A stretch of 17,642 bases of DNA from Planctomycetaceae bacterium (GCA_031287585.1 JAITST010000482.1:1-17642); one strand, 5' to 3'; counted from the first letter of the stretch, positions 7,700-15,061 are shown. Notes: generated by a model not told the origin, from the sequence alone. Translations and numbers: made by a program.

Positions 7700-8842
7700 G
7701 TGAAAAAAATCACTATCGTATCGTTATGTTGCCTGTTCGCCGCACAAACATTGTTGGCGGAAGAGATTCCGGTCAAACAGGTTCTTGAACCGTACATCCA
7801 AAACGGCGACCTTACGGGTATCGTTACCGTAACGGCTAACCGTAACAAGGTTCTGCAAGTTGACTCGCTCGGTTACGCGAACATTGACGAAAAAATTCAG
7901 ATGAATCACGATACGTTGTTCTGGATTGCGTCGCAGTCAAAACCGATAGCGGCGGCGGGTGTAATGATACTTGTCGATGAAGGCAAACTCAATCTGGACG
8001 ATCCGGTTACGAAGTATCTCCCCGAACTTAACGAGTTGCGTGTTGCGGTCAACGCCAGCAGCGGTGTAACGGTACTCGTTCCGCTTGAACGGCAGATAAC
8101 GATACGTAATCTATTAAGTCATTCAAGCGGTATGATTTGGAATACAACGCTTCAGCAGAAACATAAAATCGACGTACTGCCGTTTTCAAAAACACTCACG
8201 ATTTGTGCGTCAACACCGTTAAAAGCGCAGCCCAATACTGAGTATAGTTATTCAAATATGGGGGTTAATGTTGCGGCGACGGTTGTCGAACGTATTACTG
8301 GTATACCGTTTGAAAAGTTTTTGGAGCAACGTATTTTCCAGCCGCTCGGTATGAAAGACACAACGTTTTATCCAAGTGATGAACAAGTGAAACGGCTCGC
8401 GCAGGTTTACGCAAAAGGTGATGGAAACAAGTTGAGGCAATCTGACACAGGTCAACTGACGTATCCGCTTAACAACAATCCGACACGTTATCCCGAAGCG
8501 GCGGGCGGGCTGTTTTCGACACCGGACGACTTGGTAAAGTTTTACCAAATGTTACTCAACGAATGCGAGTATCACGATGCAAAAATACTGAAACCGGAAT
8601 CGGTACGTGAGATGTGGAAGAATCAGACCGAACATCTCAAACAACATTACGGACTGGGATTAACGACGAGCGAAGGCAGGTACGGTCACGCGGGGGCGTG
8701 CGGCACAGATTCGGTAGTGGACACGAATAACGATTTGGTATATCTATACTTTGTTCAAGAACAAGGATTACCAAAGAGCAACGAAGCGAAGCAAAAATTT
8801 TATAATTGTGTTCGCGAAAATGTCGAGAAACTGAAGAAGTAA
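7700..8842 (+). CDS. Exported serine hydrolase of the beta-lactamase/PBP-like family (class C type)
   Basis: This 380-aa protein has a Sec signal peptide (MKKITIV, hydrophobic core, LLAEE; cleavage near residue 20). It belongs to the large beta-lactamase-related serine hydrolase family (AmpC/EstB-like). The three active-site motifs are present: SxxK as S78-Q-S-K81, YxN as Y184-S-N186, and a third motif HAG at 330-332 in place of KTG. Conserved framework segments include DEGKLNLDDPVTKYLPEL (93-110), the LLSHSSGM segment (138-145) and EAAGGLFSTPDDL (266-278). Members act as esterases, D-aminopeptidases or carboxypeptidases, and few are true resistance enzymes; HxG instead of KTG fits the esterase-like branch. 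The start is GTG at 7700, chosen because the signal peptide begins there; there is no Shine-Dalgarno. The substrate cannot be predicted. Confidence 0.9.
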   Translation: MKKITIVSLCCLFAAQTLLAEEIPVKQVLEPYIQNGDLTGIVTVTANRNKVLQVDSLGYANIDEKIQMNHDTLFWIASQSKPIAAAGVMILVDEGKLNLDDPVTKYLPELNELRVAVNASSGVTVLVPLERQITIRNLLSHSSGMIWNTTLQQKHKIDVLPFSKTLTICASTPLKAQPNTEYSYSNMGVNVAATVVERITGIPFEKFLEQRIFQPLGMKDTTFYPSDEQVKRLAQVYAKGDGNKLRQSDTGQLTYPLNNNPTRYPEAAGGLFSTPDDLVKFYQMLLNECEYHDAKILKPESVREMWKNQTEHLKQHYGLGLTTSEGRYGHAGACGTDSVVDTNNDLVYLYFVQEQGLPKSNEAKQKFYNCVRENVEKLKK

Positions 8843-8849
8843 TGTCCAC

Positions 8850-8998
8850 GATTTTTCACCACGATGGCACAAATGACACAGAAGGATGGTTATTGTTTTA
8901 GTTTTTAATCTGCAAACAAAATCTAAAATTCTTTATCTTTCAAAGTGCCATCGTGTCTTCGTAGTGAATCTTACTTTCGTCCGTGAACGGTTACGAAC
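8850..8998. repeat. Inverted-repeat intergenic element
   Basis: Two arms face each other. CACGATGGCAC (8860-8870) pairs perfectly over 11 bp with GTGCCATCGTG (8945-8955), and TTCAC and GTGAA blocks lie just outside. The right arm (8926-8998), read on the minus strand, aligns block by block with the single-arm copy at 2205-2287. The element could fold into a large hairpin right after the beta-lactamase-like gene, but no U-run follows. It resembles the CCACGAAGGCACGAAGG-type intergenic repeats I recall from planctomycete genomes. Confidence 0.5.
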
Positions 8999-9020
8999 TT
9001 TGTATCCTCACAAAAACGGA

Positions 9021-9028
9021 ATAGTCTG
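9021..9028. repeat. Left flanking direct repeat (candidate target-site duplication)
   Basis: ATAGTCTG, identical to 9144-9151 on the other side of the MITE-like element. The last G may belong to the element instead, giving a 7-bp duplication. Confidence 0.55.
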
Positions 9029-9143
9029 GGGTGTGTAAAAAGTTTGTAGGTATTTTGGCAGGGTATTCTATTGACAATCCCACGGGGCATTGTCGCAAAA
9101 AGTAGGGTAGTTATACAAAACCTACAAAAAATTTACACACCCG
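9028..9143. mobile_element. MITE-like element with imperfect terminal inverted repeats
   Basis: The left arm 9029-9057 and right arm 9116-9142 are inverted copies that pair at 24 positions. The outer GGGTGTGTAAA/TTTACACACCC blocks (11 bp) are perfect, and so are the TTTGTAGGT/ACCTACAAA blocks (9 bp). A smaller hairpin, GACAAT (9073-9078) with ATTGTC (9089-9094), lies in the middle. The element is flanked by identical direct repeats ATAGTCT(G) at 9021-9028 and 9144-9151, as expected of a 7-8 bp target-site duplication. There is no transposase inside, so it would be non-autonomous. The TIR style and duplication length suggest the IS256 (mutator-like) group, but this is inference from memory. 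It lies directly upstream of the DUF1559 promoter. Confidence 0.6.
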
Positions 9144-9151
9144 ATAGTCTG
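9144..9151. repeat. Right flanking direct repeat (candidate target-site duplication)
   Basis: ATAGTCTG, the partner of 9021-9028. One G (9143) separates it from the end of the right inverted repeat. Confidence 0.55.
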
Positions 9152-9169
9152 AAAAAATTTTTATCTGTA

Positions 9170-9198
9170 TTGACACGCAGGTTGTTTTGGCTTACAAT
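9170..9198 (+). promoter_or_regulatory. Consensus sigma70-type promoter for the DUF1559 gene
   Basis: A perfect -35 TTGACA (9170-9175), a 17-bp spacer and a -10 TACAAT (9193-9198, five of six consensus bases). Transcription would begin near 9205 and leave a leader of about 65 nt before the ATG at 9271. One of the two strongest promoters seen in the window. Confidence 0.75.
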
Positions 9199-9236
9199 GT
9201 ACAACGTACAACTTGAAGTTGCGAACAGTTCGCAAC
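9199..9236 (+). promoter_or_regulatory. Candidate operator: tandem GTACAAC and a 19-bp palindrome
   Basis: Right after the -10 box come two head-to-tail GTACAAC units (9199-9205, 9206-9212). Then comes a perfect palindrome, GTTGCGAAC-A-GTTCGCAAC (9218-9236). A one-base centre is too tight for an RNA hairpin loop, although a weaker shortened hairpin could form. Its place within the transcribed leader suits a DNA-binding site for a dimeric regulator. No regulator gene is in the window. Confidence 0.45.
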
Positions 9237-9270
9237 GAACACACCAACCTTTTCACGAAAGGAAAAACAA

Positions 9271-10425
9271 ATGACAGACTATGTAAGAACACAAATTAAC
9301 CCAATGTTAAAATGGGGGGGCGCAGTTTACGGTAAATGCCGCGATTGCTCTTCTCGCTCGGCTTTTACCCTTGTTGAACTTCTTGTTGTTATCGCCTTAT
9401 TGGCGTTCTAATCGCTTTGCTCTTGCCCGCTGTGCAAGCCGCCCGTGAGGCGTATGCATTGTTCAAACAATTTCAAGCAATGGGGACTTGCACTGCATGC
9501 TTACCACGATGCAGTACAAGCGTTTCCCGCATCCATTTCCAACACCTATTCCGACACAAGAAAAAACGCAGATGGTACGGCTGTTGATACAGATTGTTGG
9601 AGTGCTTCCTTCAAGTTGCTCCCTTATATGGAACAACAGTCTCGTTACGCCGCCATCGTTTCACGTGTTCCGTGGGTTTGGGAAGGAAATTCTATTCCTG
9701 AAATGGCAGGCAAGATTCCTCCATTATTATGTCCCTCGGATGGAAGTTCCCAGTCACCCGGTCTTAATAGCGGTTGCCGTTCTAGTATCGTTGTGAGTTG
9801 TGGCGATGGTATGGACTCCAACCGTGCCAACCCCCGTGACCTTGTTGCTCCGTGGGAAGGTTGCAATATTACCAATCACGGTTTTTTTGTTCCATACGTT
9901 TACAAGTCGATGGCATCAATCACGGACGGTACAAGCAACACCGTTGCCGCAAGCGAAACCGTTTCCAATCCGCTGACCGCAAATGGTTATAGAGGCATTA
10001 AAGGCGGAGTGTATCCTGTACGTCCAGCAAGTGCCTCGGATTGTAACATTACCGCCAGAAGTACAACCGCTCGGAACGAACTGGCAGCCGATAGTTCGGG
10101 GTCATATCGTGGTCATTGGTTTACTGATGGTCGTCCTGTCACTGGTCAGTTTAATACAATTATGCCTCCTAACGGACCGTGTTGTTCAGACGGAGCCGGT
10201 GACGGTGGTTGGGCACTTGTTGCCGCAAGTAGTAACCATTCCGGAGGTGTAAACGTGCTTCGAGGTGATGCTTCGGTAACATTTGTTTCCGAGACGATAG
10301 GAACAAAACTCAATGGAAACGACACTGCCGCAGTCCCAACCCAAACACCGTCTGGTCGAAGTCCATACGGTATTTGGGGGGAACTGGGAACTCCAAATGG
10401 CGGTGAAGCTACGCCCTTCCCATAA
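9271..10425 (+). pseudogene. DUF1559 prepilin-type protein gene with two compensating frameshifts
   Basis: Planctomycetes encode many DUF1559 proteins with a type IV pilin-like N-terminus; they are probably exported by a type II secretion or pilus system. The gene starts at ATG 9271 with AAGG upstream (9259-9262). The leader reaches the prepilin site SRSA|FTLVELLVVIA. An apparent one-base loss near 9396 then gives TAA at 9409. The expected GVLIALLLPAVQAARE continues in another frame (9402-9449). Frame one resumes at about 9448 with RRMHCSNNFKQWGLALHAYH, so roughly eight bases seem lost there, possibly between two GGCG repeats. From there to 10425 the frame is intact, with the family's body and its C-terminal SGGVNVLRGDASVTFV. 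Net loss is about nine bases, so the shifts compensate overall but the pilin helix is broken. GTG 9445 could restart translation, without an export signal. A sequencing error cannot be excluded. Confidence 0.85.
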
Positions 10426-10434
10426 TTTTTCTTA

Positions 10435-10491
10435 ACCACGAAACAGCAAGAGATAACGAGAATGTACACTGAATCTCTTACGTTTCGTGGT
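10435..10491 (+). terminator. Hairpin terminator after the DUF1559 gene
   Basis: The outer stem ACCACGAAAC (10435-10444) pairs perfectly with GTTTCGTGGT (10482-10491) over 10 bp. An inner stem AAGAGAT (10448-10454) pairs with ATCTCTT (10473-10479). GTCTTTTGT follows, a short U-rich tail. It lies 10 bp after the stop codon. The arm resembles the CCACGAA blocks of the dispersed intergenic repeat. Confidence 0.6.
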
Positions 10492-10554
10492 GTCTTTTGT
10501 CAGTGTTATCTTTTACCATTAAAAACTACACATTATTTTTTGTAGGAGTTAATT

Positions 10555-11105
10555 ATGAAAATACGTTCCCTCTTTTTTACGTTTATTTGCGTACTATTGT
10601 CATTTTCGGTTGTCGGTTGCGGTCCTAGAAAGCCGTCGGATTTGCCGGAGTTATTTCCTGTACAATTACAGTGACTCAAAAAGAATCCCACATGGTTGAC
10701 GCAACGGTACGGCTCGTACCTACCGATGGCACGGAAACACGTTTTACCATCGGTGGTAAAACTAATGTGTCCGGTGTCGCGGAAATCAAGACAGATATCG
10801 AATGGCGTGGAGTTCCAAAAGGAAAGTACAAGGTTTGTATTTCCAAATTGGTTGTCCCTGAAATGACAGAGTACAAGGAAGTTCCGAAAGACCCTGACGA
10901 GTATGAAAAATACACCAAAGCACTTCAGGCAAAATCGAAAGAGACCATTTCCGTTGTTGATTCCAAGTACAACACTCCGGGAACAACTCCATTGATAATC
11001 GAAGTCACGGAGAGTGGTTTCAAGGAAACGATTGATGTTGGAGCCGCCGTGAGTAACTCTCTGGACAGCGTTGCTCCAAGTAGCGGCAGCGGTAAAAAAC
11101 GGTAG
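10555..11105 (+). pseudogene. Small planctomycete lipoprotein gene with a one-base frameshift
   Basis: The gene begins at ATG 10555 with AGGAG (10544-10548) 6 nt upstream. It encodes a lipoprotein signal (MKIRSLFF, hydrophobic core, VVGC; Cys at about residue 22) and then GPRKPSDLPELFP, but it stops at TGA 10672. The 144-codon continuation lies in another frame, reading TITVTQKES and then VDATVRLVPTDG, with TNVSGVAEIKTD later. Such LPxLFP-C-TITVTQ junctions are usual in the small lipoproteins that follow DUF1559 genes in planctomycetes, with a carboxypeptidase-regulatory-like beta-sandwich. One missing T near 10659 explains the break. A GTG at 10671 overlaps the TGA (GTGA), so coupled re-initiation is possible, but the product would lack its lipobox. 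The gene ends in a Ser/Gly/Lys tail at 11105. Loss of function or a sequencing error are the alternatives. Confidence 0.75.
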
Positions 11106-11182
11106 CGATTTTTTAGTAACCGTTCACGAGATATGTTTTACACACAACACGGTTGAAGTTTGTTCGTATTGTAAAATAGGTA

Positions 11183-11238
11183 ACTCAAACTGTAAATAAA
11201 ATTGTAAGGTGTACTTGCAGTTCATTTACAGTTTGAGT
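11183..11238. terminator. Bidirectional hairpin between convergent genes
   Basis: Perfect 15-bp stem ACTCAAACTGTAAAT (11183-11197) and ATTTACAGTTTGAGT (11224-11238) around a 26-nt loop. It lies between the 3' end of the lipoprotein gene (+) and the 3' end of the zinc-ribbon gene (-), 6 bp from the latter's stop codon. It lacks strong U-runs and the stem is AT-rich. It is long enough to act as a transcript end or stability element in both directions. Confidence 0.5.
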
Positions 11239-11244
11239 AATAAT

Positions 11245-11982
11245 TTACCCTCTATCAAACACATAATCGCTCGACACGTACAGCAATCTGCCGCATGAAC
11301 TGCACGCCACGGGGTGTTGTTGTAAGACTTTTGCAAGTGAGTTTATCGGTATTTGTTGGTTACAGCCGGAGCAGAATTTTTGGTCTGCTATTTCTGACAA
11401 CGCTTCCGCGCCGCCGCGCGTTACTACCAAACGGTTGTACAACTCACGAAACGTTTCCGGCAGTTTCGCTTCTTCGGCTGCTAGTTCGGATTCCAATCTC
11501 GCAACATCGGCTTTGATTAGCGGCTCTTCATTAACAATGTTTTGCTTGACCATTTTTAACTGCTCTTCAACCTTTTTCAGTTCCGCCTCCATCTCCGCAA
11601 CTTTCGGCTTGAACTTTTCCGCACGTTCAATCGCTTCCAAAACTTCGTCCGTCAACACCGAGTTCGCGGACTCGTCGGCGGCAATTTGAGACTGTAACGC
11701 GGAATACTCCTTGTTCGACTTCGCTTCACTCAGTTGCGTCTTACGCCGTTTTATCGCCGTGTCGGCAGAACTCATCTGCTGTTCCTTGTCGTTTGCCTCG
11801 ACCTGTAACTTTTTGTATTCCGTGCGGGTTTTCTCCAGATTATCGTTCGCACGGACAACATTCCGCTCATGAGCCGCGATAAGCATAGGACCACGCCGCA
11901 ACCGTTCGCGAAGAGAAAAAAGCCGCCGTTGCAATTGATGAAGGTTAATCATCAATGTTTTGACATCGTTATTTTCTGACAT
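11245..11982 (-). CDS. Coiled-coil protein with C-terminal C4 zinc ribbon
   Basis: This is a 246-aa cytoplasmic protein. Residues 10-185 form a long, charged heptad-rich coiled coil (for example AERFKP-like and EMEAELKKVEEQLKMV stretches). It is followed by FRELYNRLVVTRGGAEA and a Cys4 zinc ribbon with CSGC (205-208) and CSSCGRLLY (228-235). This is the layout of the zf-RING_7/C4-type zinc ribbon family (PF02591), widespread bacterial proteins of poorly defined role. I chose ATG 11982 because the 29 residues of the longer frame, from 12072, look non-coding (TLHTLHSTLRIN) and the coiled coil begins soon after MSENN. There is no Shine-Dalgarno. It is convergent with the lipoprotein pseudogene and divergent from the TIGR03009-like gene. 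I infer a nucleic-acid or scaffold role. Confidence 0.87.
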   Translation of the reverse strand: MSENNDVKTLMINLHQLQRRLFSLRERLRRGPMLIAAHERNVVRANDNLEKTRTEYKKLQVEANDKEQQMSSADTAIKRRKTQLSEAKSNKEYSALQSQIAADESANSVLTDEVLEAIERAEKFKPKVAEMEAELKKVEEQLKMVKQNIVNEEPLIKADVARLESELAAEEAKLPETFRELYNRLVVTRGGAEALSEIADQKFCSGCNQQIPINSLAKVLQQHPVACSSCGRLLYVSSDYVFDRG

Positions 11983-12184
11983 ATTTATACGAAGTGTTGA
12001 ATGTAATGTATGAAGTGTCGAGTTACCAAACGTGATGAACCCGTCGTCAGGCAAACTAAATAATCCGCACATTATACATTATATTCACGGCATATCAAGA
12101 GAAGCAAAAATTTGCTCTTTACAAAGCCGGCAAATTTTGCTACTCTTCCCCTGCCGTCATTGGGACACGGTTTTTCAAAATTTT

Positions 12185-13540
12185 ATGAGGTTCAACGTGC
12201 GAGATACATTGCGTAACATATTGACATTTGCTTGTCTCTTATTTTCAACCATTGTTTTTGGTCAGCAACCGAATATAGTACCGCCGTCAACGGTTCCGCC
12301 GAATCAGCCGTACCAACCGATTCAGCCGCGTATCACTGCGCCGAACCAGACTCCGCCGCGTATCGCTCAACCGCGTCAACCACAGCCGTTGTCCAGTGTA
12401 CCAGCGACAAACCAGCCAACTACGCCCCCGCCAGTCAACTCAACGCCCCCGTACAACGTTCCGCGTGTAGCAATGAATGACGCTACCAGCAGCGTCTCTA
12501 ACGGCAACATTCCCATATCGGCGCAACCAGTATCGTCAGACCCGAATATCACACGCAGCGTAAGTATTCCTGTTACAAACGTTGTTCCCGGCACTGTTCC
12601 CGTTCAGCCATTCTACGCTACTCAGCCGCTCCCGCCAATACAGCCGAATCAGCCAACACCGCCGCCCGCTCCGCGTGAGCCGTTCACGTTGACCGCCGCG
12701 CAGGAACAGGAACTCGACGCATTCCTCGACCGCTGGGAACAACACAGTCTCAAAATTCAACGTCTCGAAATGTCGTTCTTAAAATACTATTTCCACGACA
12801 CAACACGCGAGCAGCAAACACCGACATACATTACACAAGGTTCGTTCAATTACATAAAACCAGACCGTGTACTCTATTCCATCGAAGGAGCGTTCGACCA
12901 GACAACCCGCAAGGTTGACAACTCAAAATATCAGGAAAAATGGCTCTACGACGGCAGGTCGATTCACGAGTACAACTTCAACGTGAAAGAAGTTGTCGAA
13001 ACGCCGCTGCCACCGGAGTACAGAGGAAAGGGTATCGCGGACAGTCCGTTGCCGATGATATTCGGAGCGAAAAAAGATGAGATGAAACGCCGTTACTGGA
13101 TGCGGCTTGTTACCGAACCGAAGTACGCTAACGAACAAATATGGATTGAGATTTACCCGCGATGGCGTGATGACGCGTTGGAATTTCGGTCACTTGAAAT
13201 GCGGGTCAATAACCAAACGCTAGTCCCAATTGGATTCCGCAAGTACGATACCGGTATCGCGCGAAATGACTACGCATTCTTCGATGTCAAGATAAACAGT
13301 GGTCTTGACAAACTGATAGACGTAATGACAAAGTTATTCAAGAGTGACGTACCGCAGGGCTGGAAACACGTAGTACGTGAATTGAACGAGCCGACAGCGT
13401 CTCTAATCGCAACACCAACTCAACCTGCACCGTCACAACCAAATCCGCAAGTTGTAAACGAATATAAACCGTCGCAACCGCCGCAACAAATTGACCTTTA
13501 CGACCCGGAAGCAAAACGAACGCAACCGATTTACCGGTGA
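12185..13540 (+). CDS. Exported TIGR03009-family, LolA-like planctomycete protein
   Basis: From ATG 12185 it is 451 aa. A Sec signal peptide (residues 1-26, ending IVFGQ) is followed by a proline/glutamine-rich, low-complexity region of about 140 residues (28-165) with recurring PP, QP and PPR units. The folded domain spans about 170-400: QELDAFLDRWEQHSLKIQRL (175-194), KPDRVLYSIEG (225-235), KWLYDGRSIHEYN (252-264), ADSPLPMIFG (285-294), and WIEIYPRWRDD (320-330). This matches the planctomycete-specific TIGR03009 domain as I know it, which resembles LolA/outer-membrane lipoprotein carriers. The C-terminus returns to a Pro/Gln tail. A longer frame from 12032 exists, but only ATG 12185 gives a signal peptide. 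It precedes the clpP promoter by 91 bp. An envelope carrier role is inferred from fold resemblance only. Confidence 0.85.
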   Translation: MRFNVRDTLRNILTFACLLFSTIVFGQQPNIVPPSTVPPNQPYQPIQPRITAPNQTPPRIAQPRQPQPLSSVPATNQPTTPPPVNSTPPYNVPRVAMNDATSSVSNGNIPISAQPVSSDPNITRSVSIPVTNVVPGTVPVQPFYATQPLPPIQPNQPTPPPAPREPFTLTAAQEQELDAFLDRWEQHSLKIQRLEMSFLKYYFHDTTREQQTPTYITQGSFNYIKPDRVLYSIEGAFDQTTRKVDNSKYQEKWLYDGRSIHEYNFNVKEVVETPLPPEYRGKGIADSPLPMIFGAKKDEMKRRYWMRLVTEPKYANEQIWIEIYPRWRDDALEFRSLEMRVNNQTLVPIGFRKYDTGIARNDYAFFDVKINSGLDKLIDVMTKLFKSDVPQGWKHVVRELNEPTASLIATPTQPAPSQPNPQVVNEYKPSQPPQQIDLYDPEAKRTQPIYR

Positions 13541-13631
13541 TTTTGTTTTGACGTTTTCGGGAACACCGGTTCTTGACTGCGAGGATTATAGTTGGCGGGT
13601 TGTTAGCGATTACGAAAATCATTCCCCCTCA

Positions 13632-13660
13632 TTGACAAATTACGTTTTACCATTGATAAT
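13632..13660 (+). promoter_or_regulatory. Near-consensus sigma70-type promoter for the clpP pair
   Basis: Perfect -35 TTGACA (13632-13637), 17-bp spacer, and -10 GATAAT (13655-13660, five of six). The start site would be near 13667, about 62 nt before the clpP ATG. No heat-shock CIRCE-type inverted repeat is visible around it. Confidence 0.7.
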
Positions 13661-13728
13661 TACACGAATACGTTCCACTCGTATTCACCGCGATTTACTA
13701 CGTTATTAACCTTTACATTATTTATCCA

Positions 13729-14349
13729 ATGCACGAATTAAACCGTCCTAATTTTGAACCGATGGCAAACTACCGCGACTACCAGCGTCAACGCAGTATG
13801 ACGCTCGGTGACTTGTTGCTCGAAAACCGAATCATATTTCTGCAAGGCGTTATATCAAGCGATAACGCGAATGAGTTGGTAATGAAACTGCTGTACTTGC
13901 AGAGCGAGAACCGCCGCAAGGACATTCATTTTTACATCAACTCGCCGGGCGGCAGTGTGACGGCAACGATGGCAATTTACGACACGATGCAGATATTGAG
14001 TTGTCCGGTTGCGACTTACTGTGTCGGCTTGGCAGCGAGCGGCGGCTCGATTTTGCTCGCGGGTGGTACGAAGGAGAAACGGTTTGCGTTGCCGCACGCA
14101 AAGGTGATGATGCACCAGCCGTGGGGTGGTGTTCAAGGACAAGTCACCGACATCGAAATACAAGCGGAACAGATACTAAAAGACCGCGAGGTACTCAACG
14201 GAATACTCGCGTTCCATACCGGTAAACCAATCGAAGAAATAGCAAAAGACACTGACCGCGATTTTTACCTCAACGCCGAAGAAGCCAAAGCATACGGTGT
14301 CGTTGACGACATCCTGAAGAAAGTGGAAAACAACGACGAAAAGGAATAA
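13729..14349 (+). CDS. clpP: ATP-dependent Clp protease proteolytic subunit, first paralogue
   Basis: This 206-aa serine peptidase subunit assembles into the ClpP barrel, which degrades proteins fed by ClpX, ClpA or ClpC unfoldases in the cytoplasm. The catalytic triad is visible: Ser104 in GLAASGGSILL, His129 in VMMHQPWGG, and Asp178 in KDTDRDF. The INSPGGSVTATMAIYD handle region is at 70-85. The residues after the catalytic Ser are GG rather than the usual MG/MA, a difference from the downstream paralogue. There is a long N-terminal segment (MHELNRPNFEPMANYRDYQRQ) before the conserved start; internal Met12 or Met24 could be alternative starts, and short ClpP propeptides are normal. No Shine-Dalgarno is seen. 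It lies 47 bp before the second clpP gene, behind a strong promoter, so they are likely cotranscribed. No clpX or tig gene is next to them. Confidence 0.95.
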   Translation: MHELNRPNFEPMANYRDYQRQRSMTLGDLLLENRIIFLQGVISSDNANELVMKLLYLQSENRRKDIHFYINSPGGSVTATMAIYDTMQILSCPVATYCVGLAASGGSILLAGGTKEKRFALPHAKVMMHQPWGGVQGQVTDIEIQAEQILKDREVLNGILAFHTGKPIEEIAKDTDRDFYLNAEEAKAYGVVDDILKKVENNDEKE

Positions 14350-14396
14350 ATCTAAAATTTAGAATACAACAACACCAACATTTTTCAACTTATATT

Positions 14397-14993
14397 ATGA
14401 CACTAATCCCTTACGTAATCGAAAAAAACGGACGTGAAGAACGTGCGATGGATATTTATAGCCGTCTGCTGAAAGACCGTATAGTCTTTCTAGGAACGGC
14501 GGTGGACGACAATGTTGCCAACGCGATAGTTGCGCAACTGTTGTTTCTGCACAGCGACGACCCGGCGGCGGACGTTCATCTATACATTAACTCTCCCGGC
14601 GGCAGCGTGACGGCGGGACTTGCGATTTACGACACAATGCAGTTTATCGGGTGCGATGTCGCGACGTATTGTATAGGGCAATGCGCGTCGATGGGAGCGG
14701 TGTTGCTAACGGCGGGTGCGAAGGGAAAACGTTTTGCGTTACCCAATTCACGGATTATGATTCACCAACCGTTAGGCGGAATGGAAGGCACCGCGGAGGA
14801 GATAATGATTCACGCGAAGGAGTTCTCGACAATCAAAGCGAAGATAAACCAGATACTGCTGAAACACACCGGACACACTGTTGAGAAGATTGAACAAGAT
14901 ACAGAGCGAGACCGTTTTATGTCAGCCGCCGAAGCGTGCGAATACGGACTGATTGATAGCGTTATAGATACGATTCAAACTAAAAAGACGTAA
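14397..14993 (+). CDS. clpP: ATP-dependent Clp protease proteolytic subunit, second paralogue
   Basis: This is a 198-aa ClpP with the canonical signature. Its triad is Ser98 in GQCASMGAVLL, His123 in IMIHQPLGG, and Asp172 in QDTERDRF. The handle segment INSPGGSVTAGLAIYD is at 64-79, and the N-terminus MTLIPYVIEKNGREERAMDIYSRLL is the usual ClpP start. It is closer to standard ClpP than the upstream copy, from which it differs over most of its length, so the pair is an old duplication, not a recent one. In several phyla such pairs form mixed two-ring barrels, which is inferred here from the operon layout. ATG 14397 has no Shine-Dalgarno; it fits family alignment. A small lipoprotein gene follows after 68 bp. 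Confidence 0.96.
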   Translation: MTLIPYVIEKNGREERAMDIYSRLLKDRIVFLGTAVDDNVANAIVAQLLFLHSDDPAADVHLYINSPGGSVTAGLAIYDTMQFIGCDVATYCIGQCASMGAVLLTAGAKGKRFALPNSRIMIHQPLGGMEGTAEEIMIHAKEFSTIKAKINQILLKHTGHTVEKIEQDTERDRFMSAAEACEYGLIDSVIDTIQTKKT

Positions 14994-15061
14994 TTGACAA
15001 ACTGTAAATGAAAGAACAGAAACCTACTTATCGTTTCGTTTACATAAACAAGGATGTTAAA

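Noticed and set aside
9071..9274. Plus-strand ORF of 67 codons across the MITE-like element and promoter
   Set aside because: It runs through the inverted repeats, the -35/-10 boxes and the palindrome, and has no family resemblance.
12032..12184. N-terminal extension of the TIGR03009-like protein
   Set aside because: It would bury the signal peptide 51 residues inside, and it overlaps the upstream region of the divergent zinc-ribbon gene.
12270..12480. Repeated CCGCGTATC and CAGCCG-type units that look like a minisatellite
   Set aside because: They lie in the proline/glutamine-rich part of a coding region, and codon repetition explains them.
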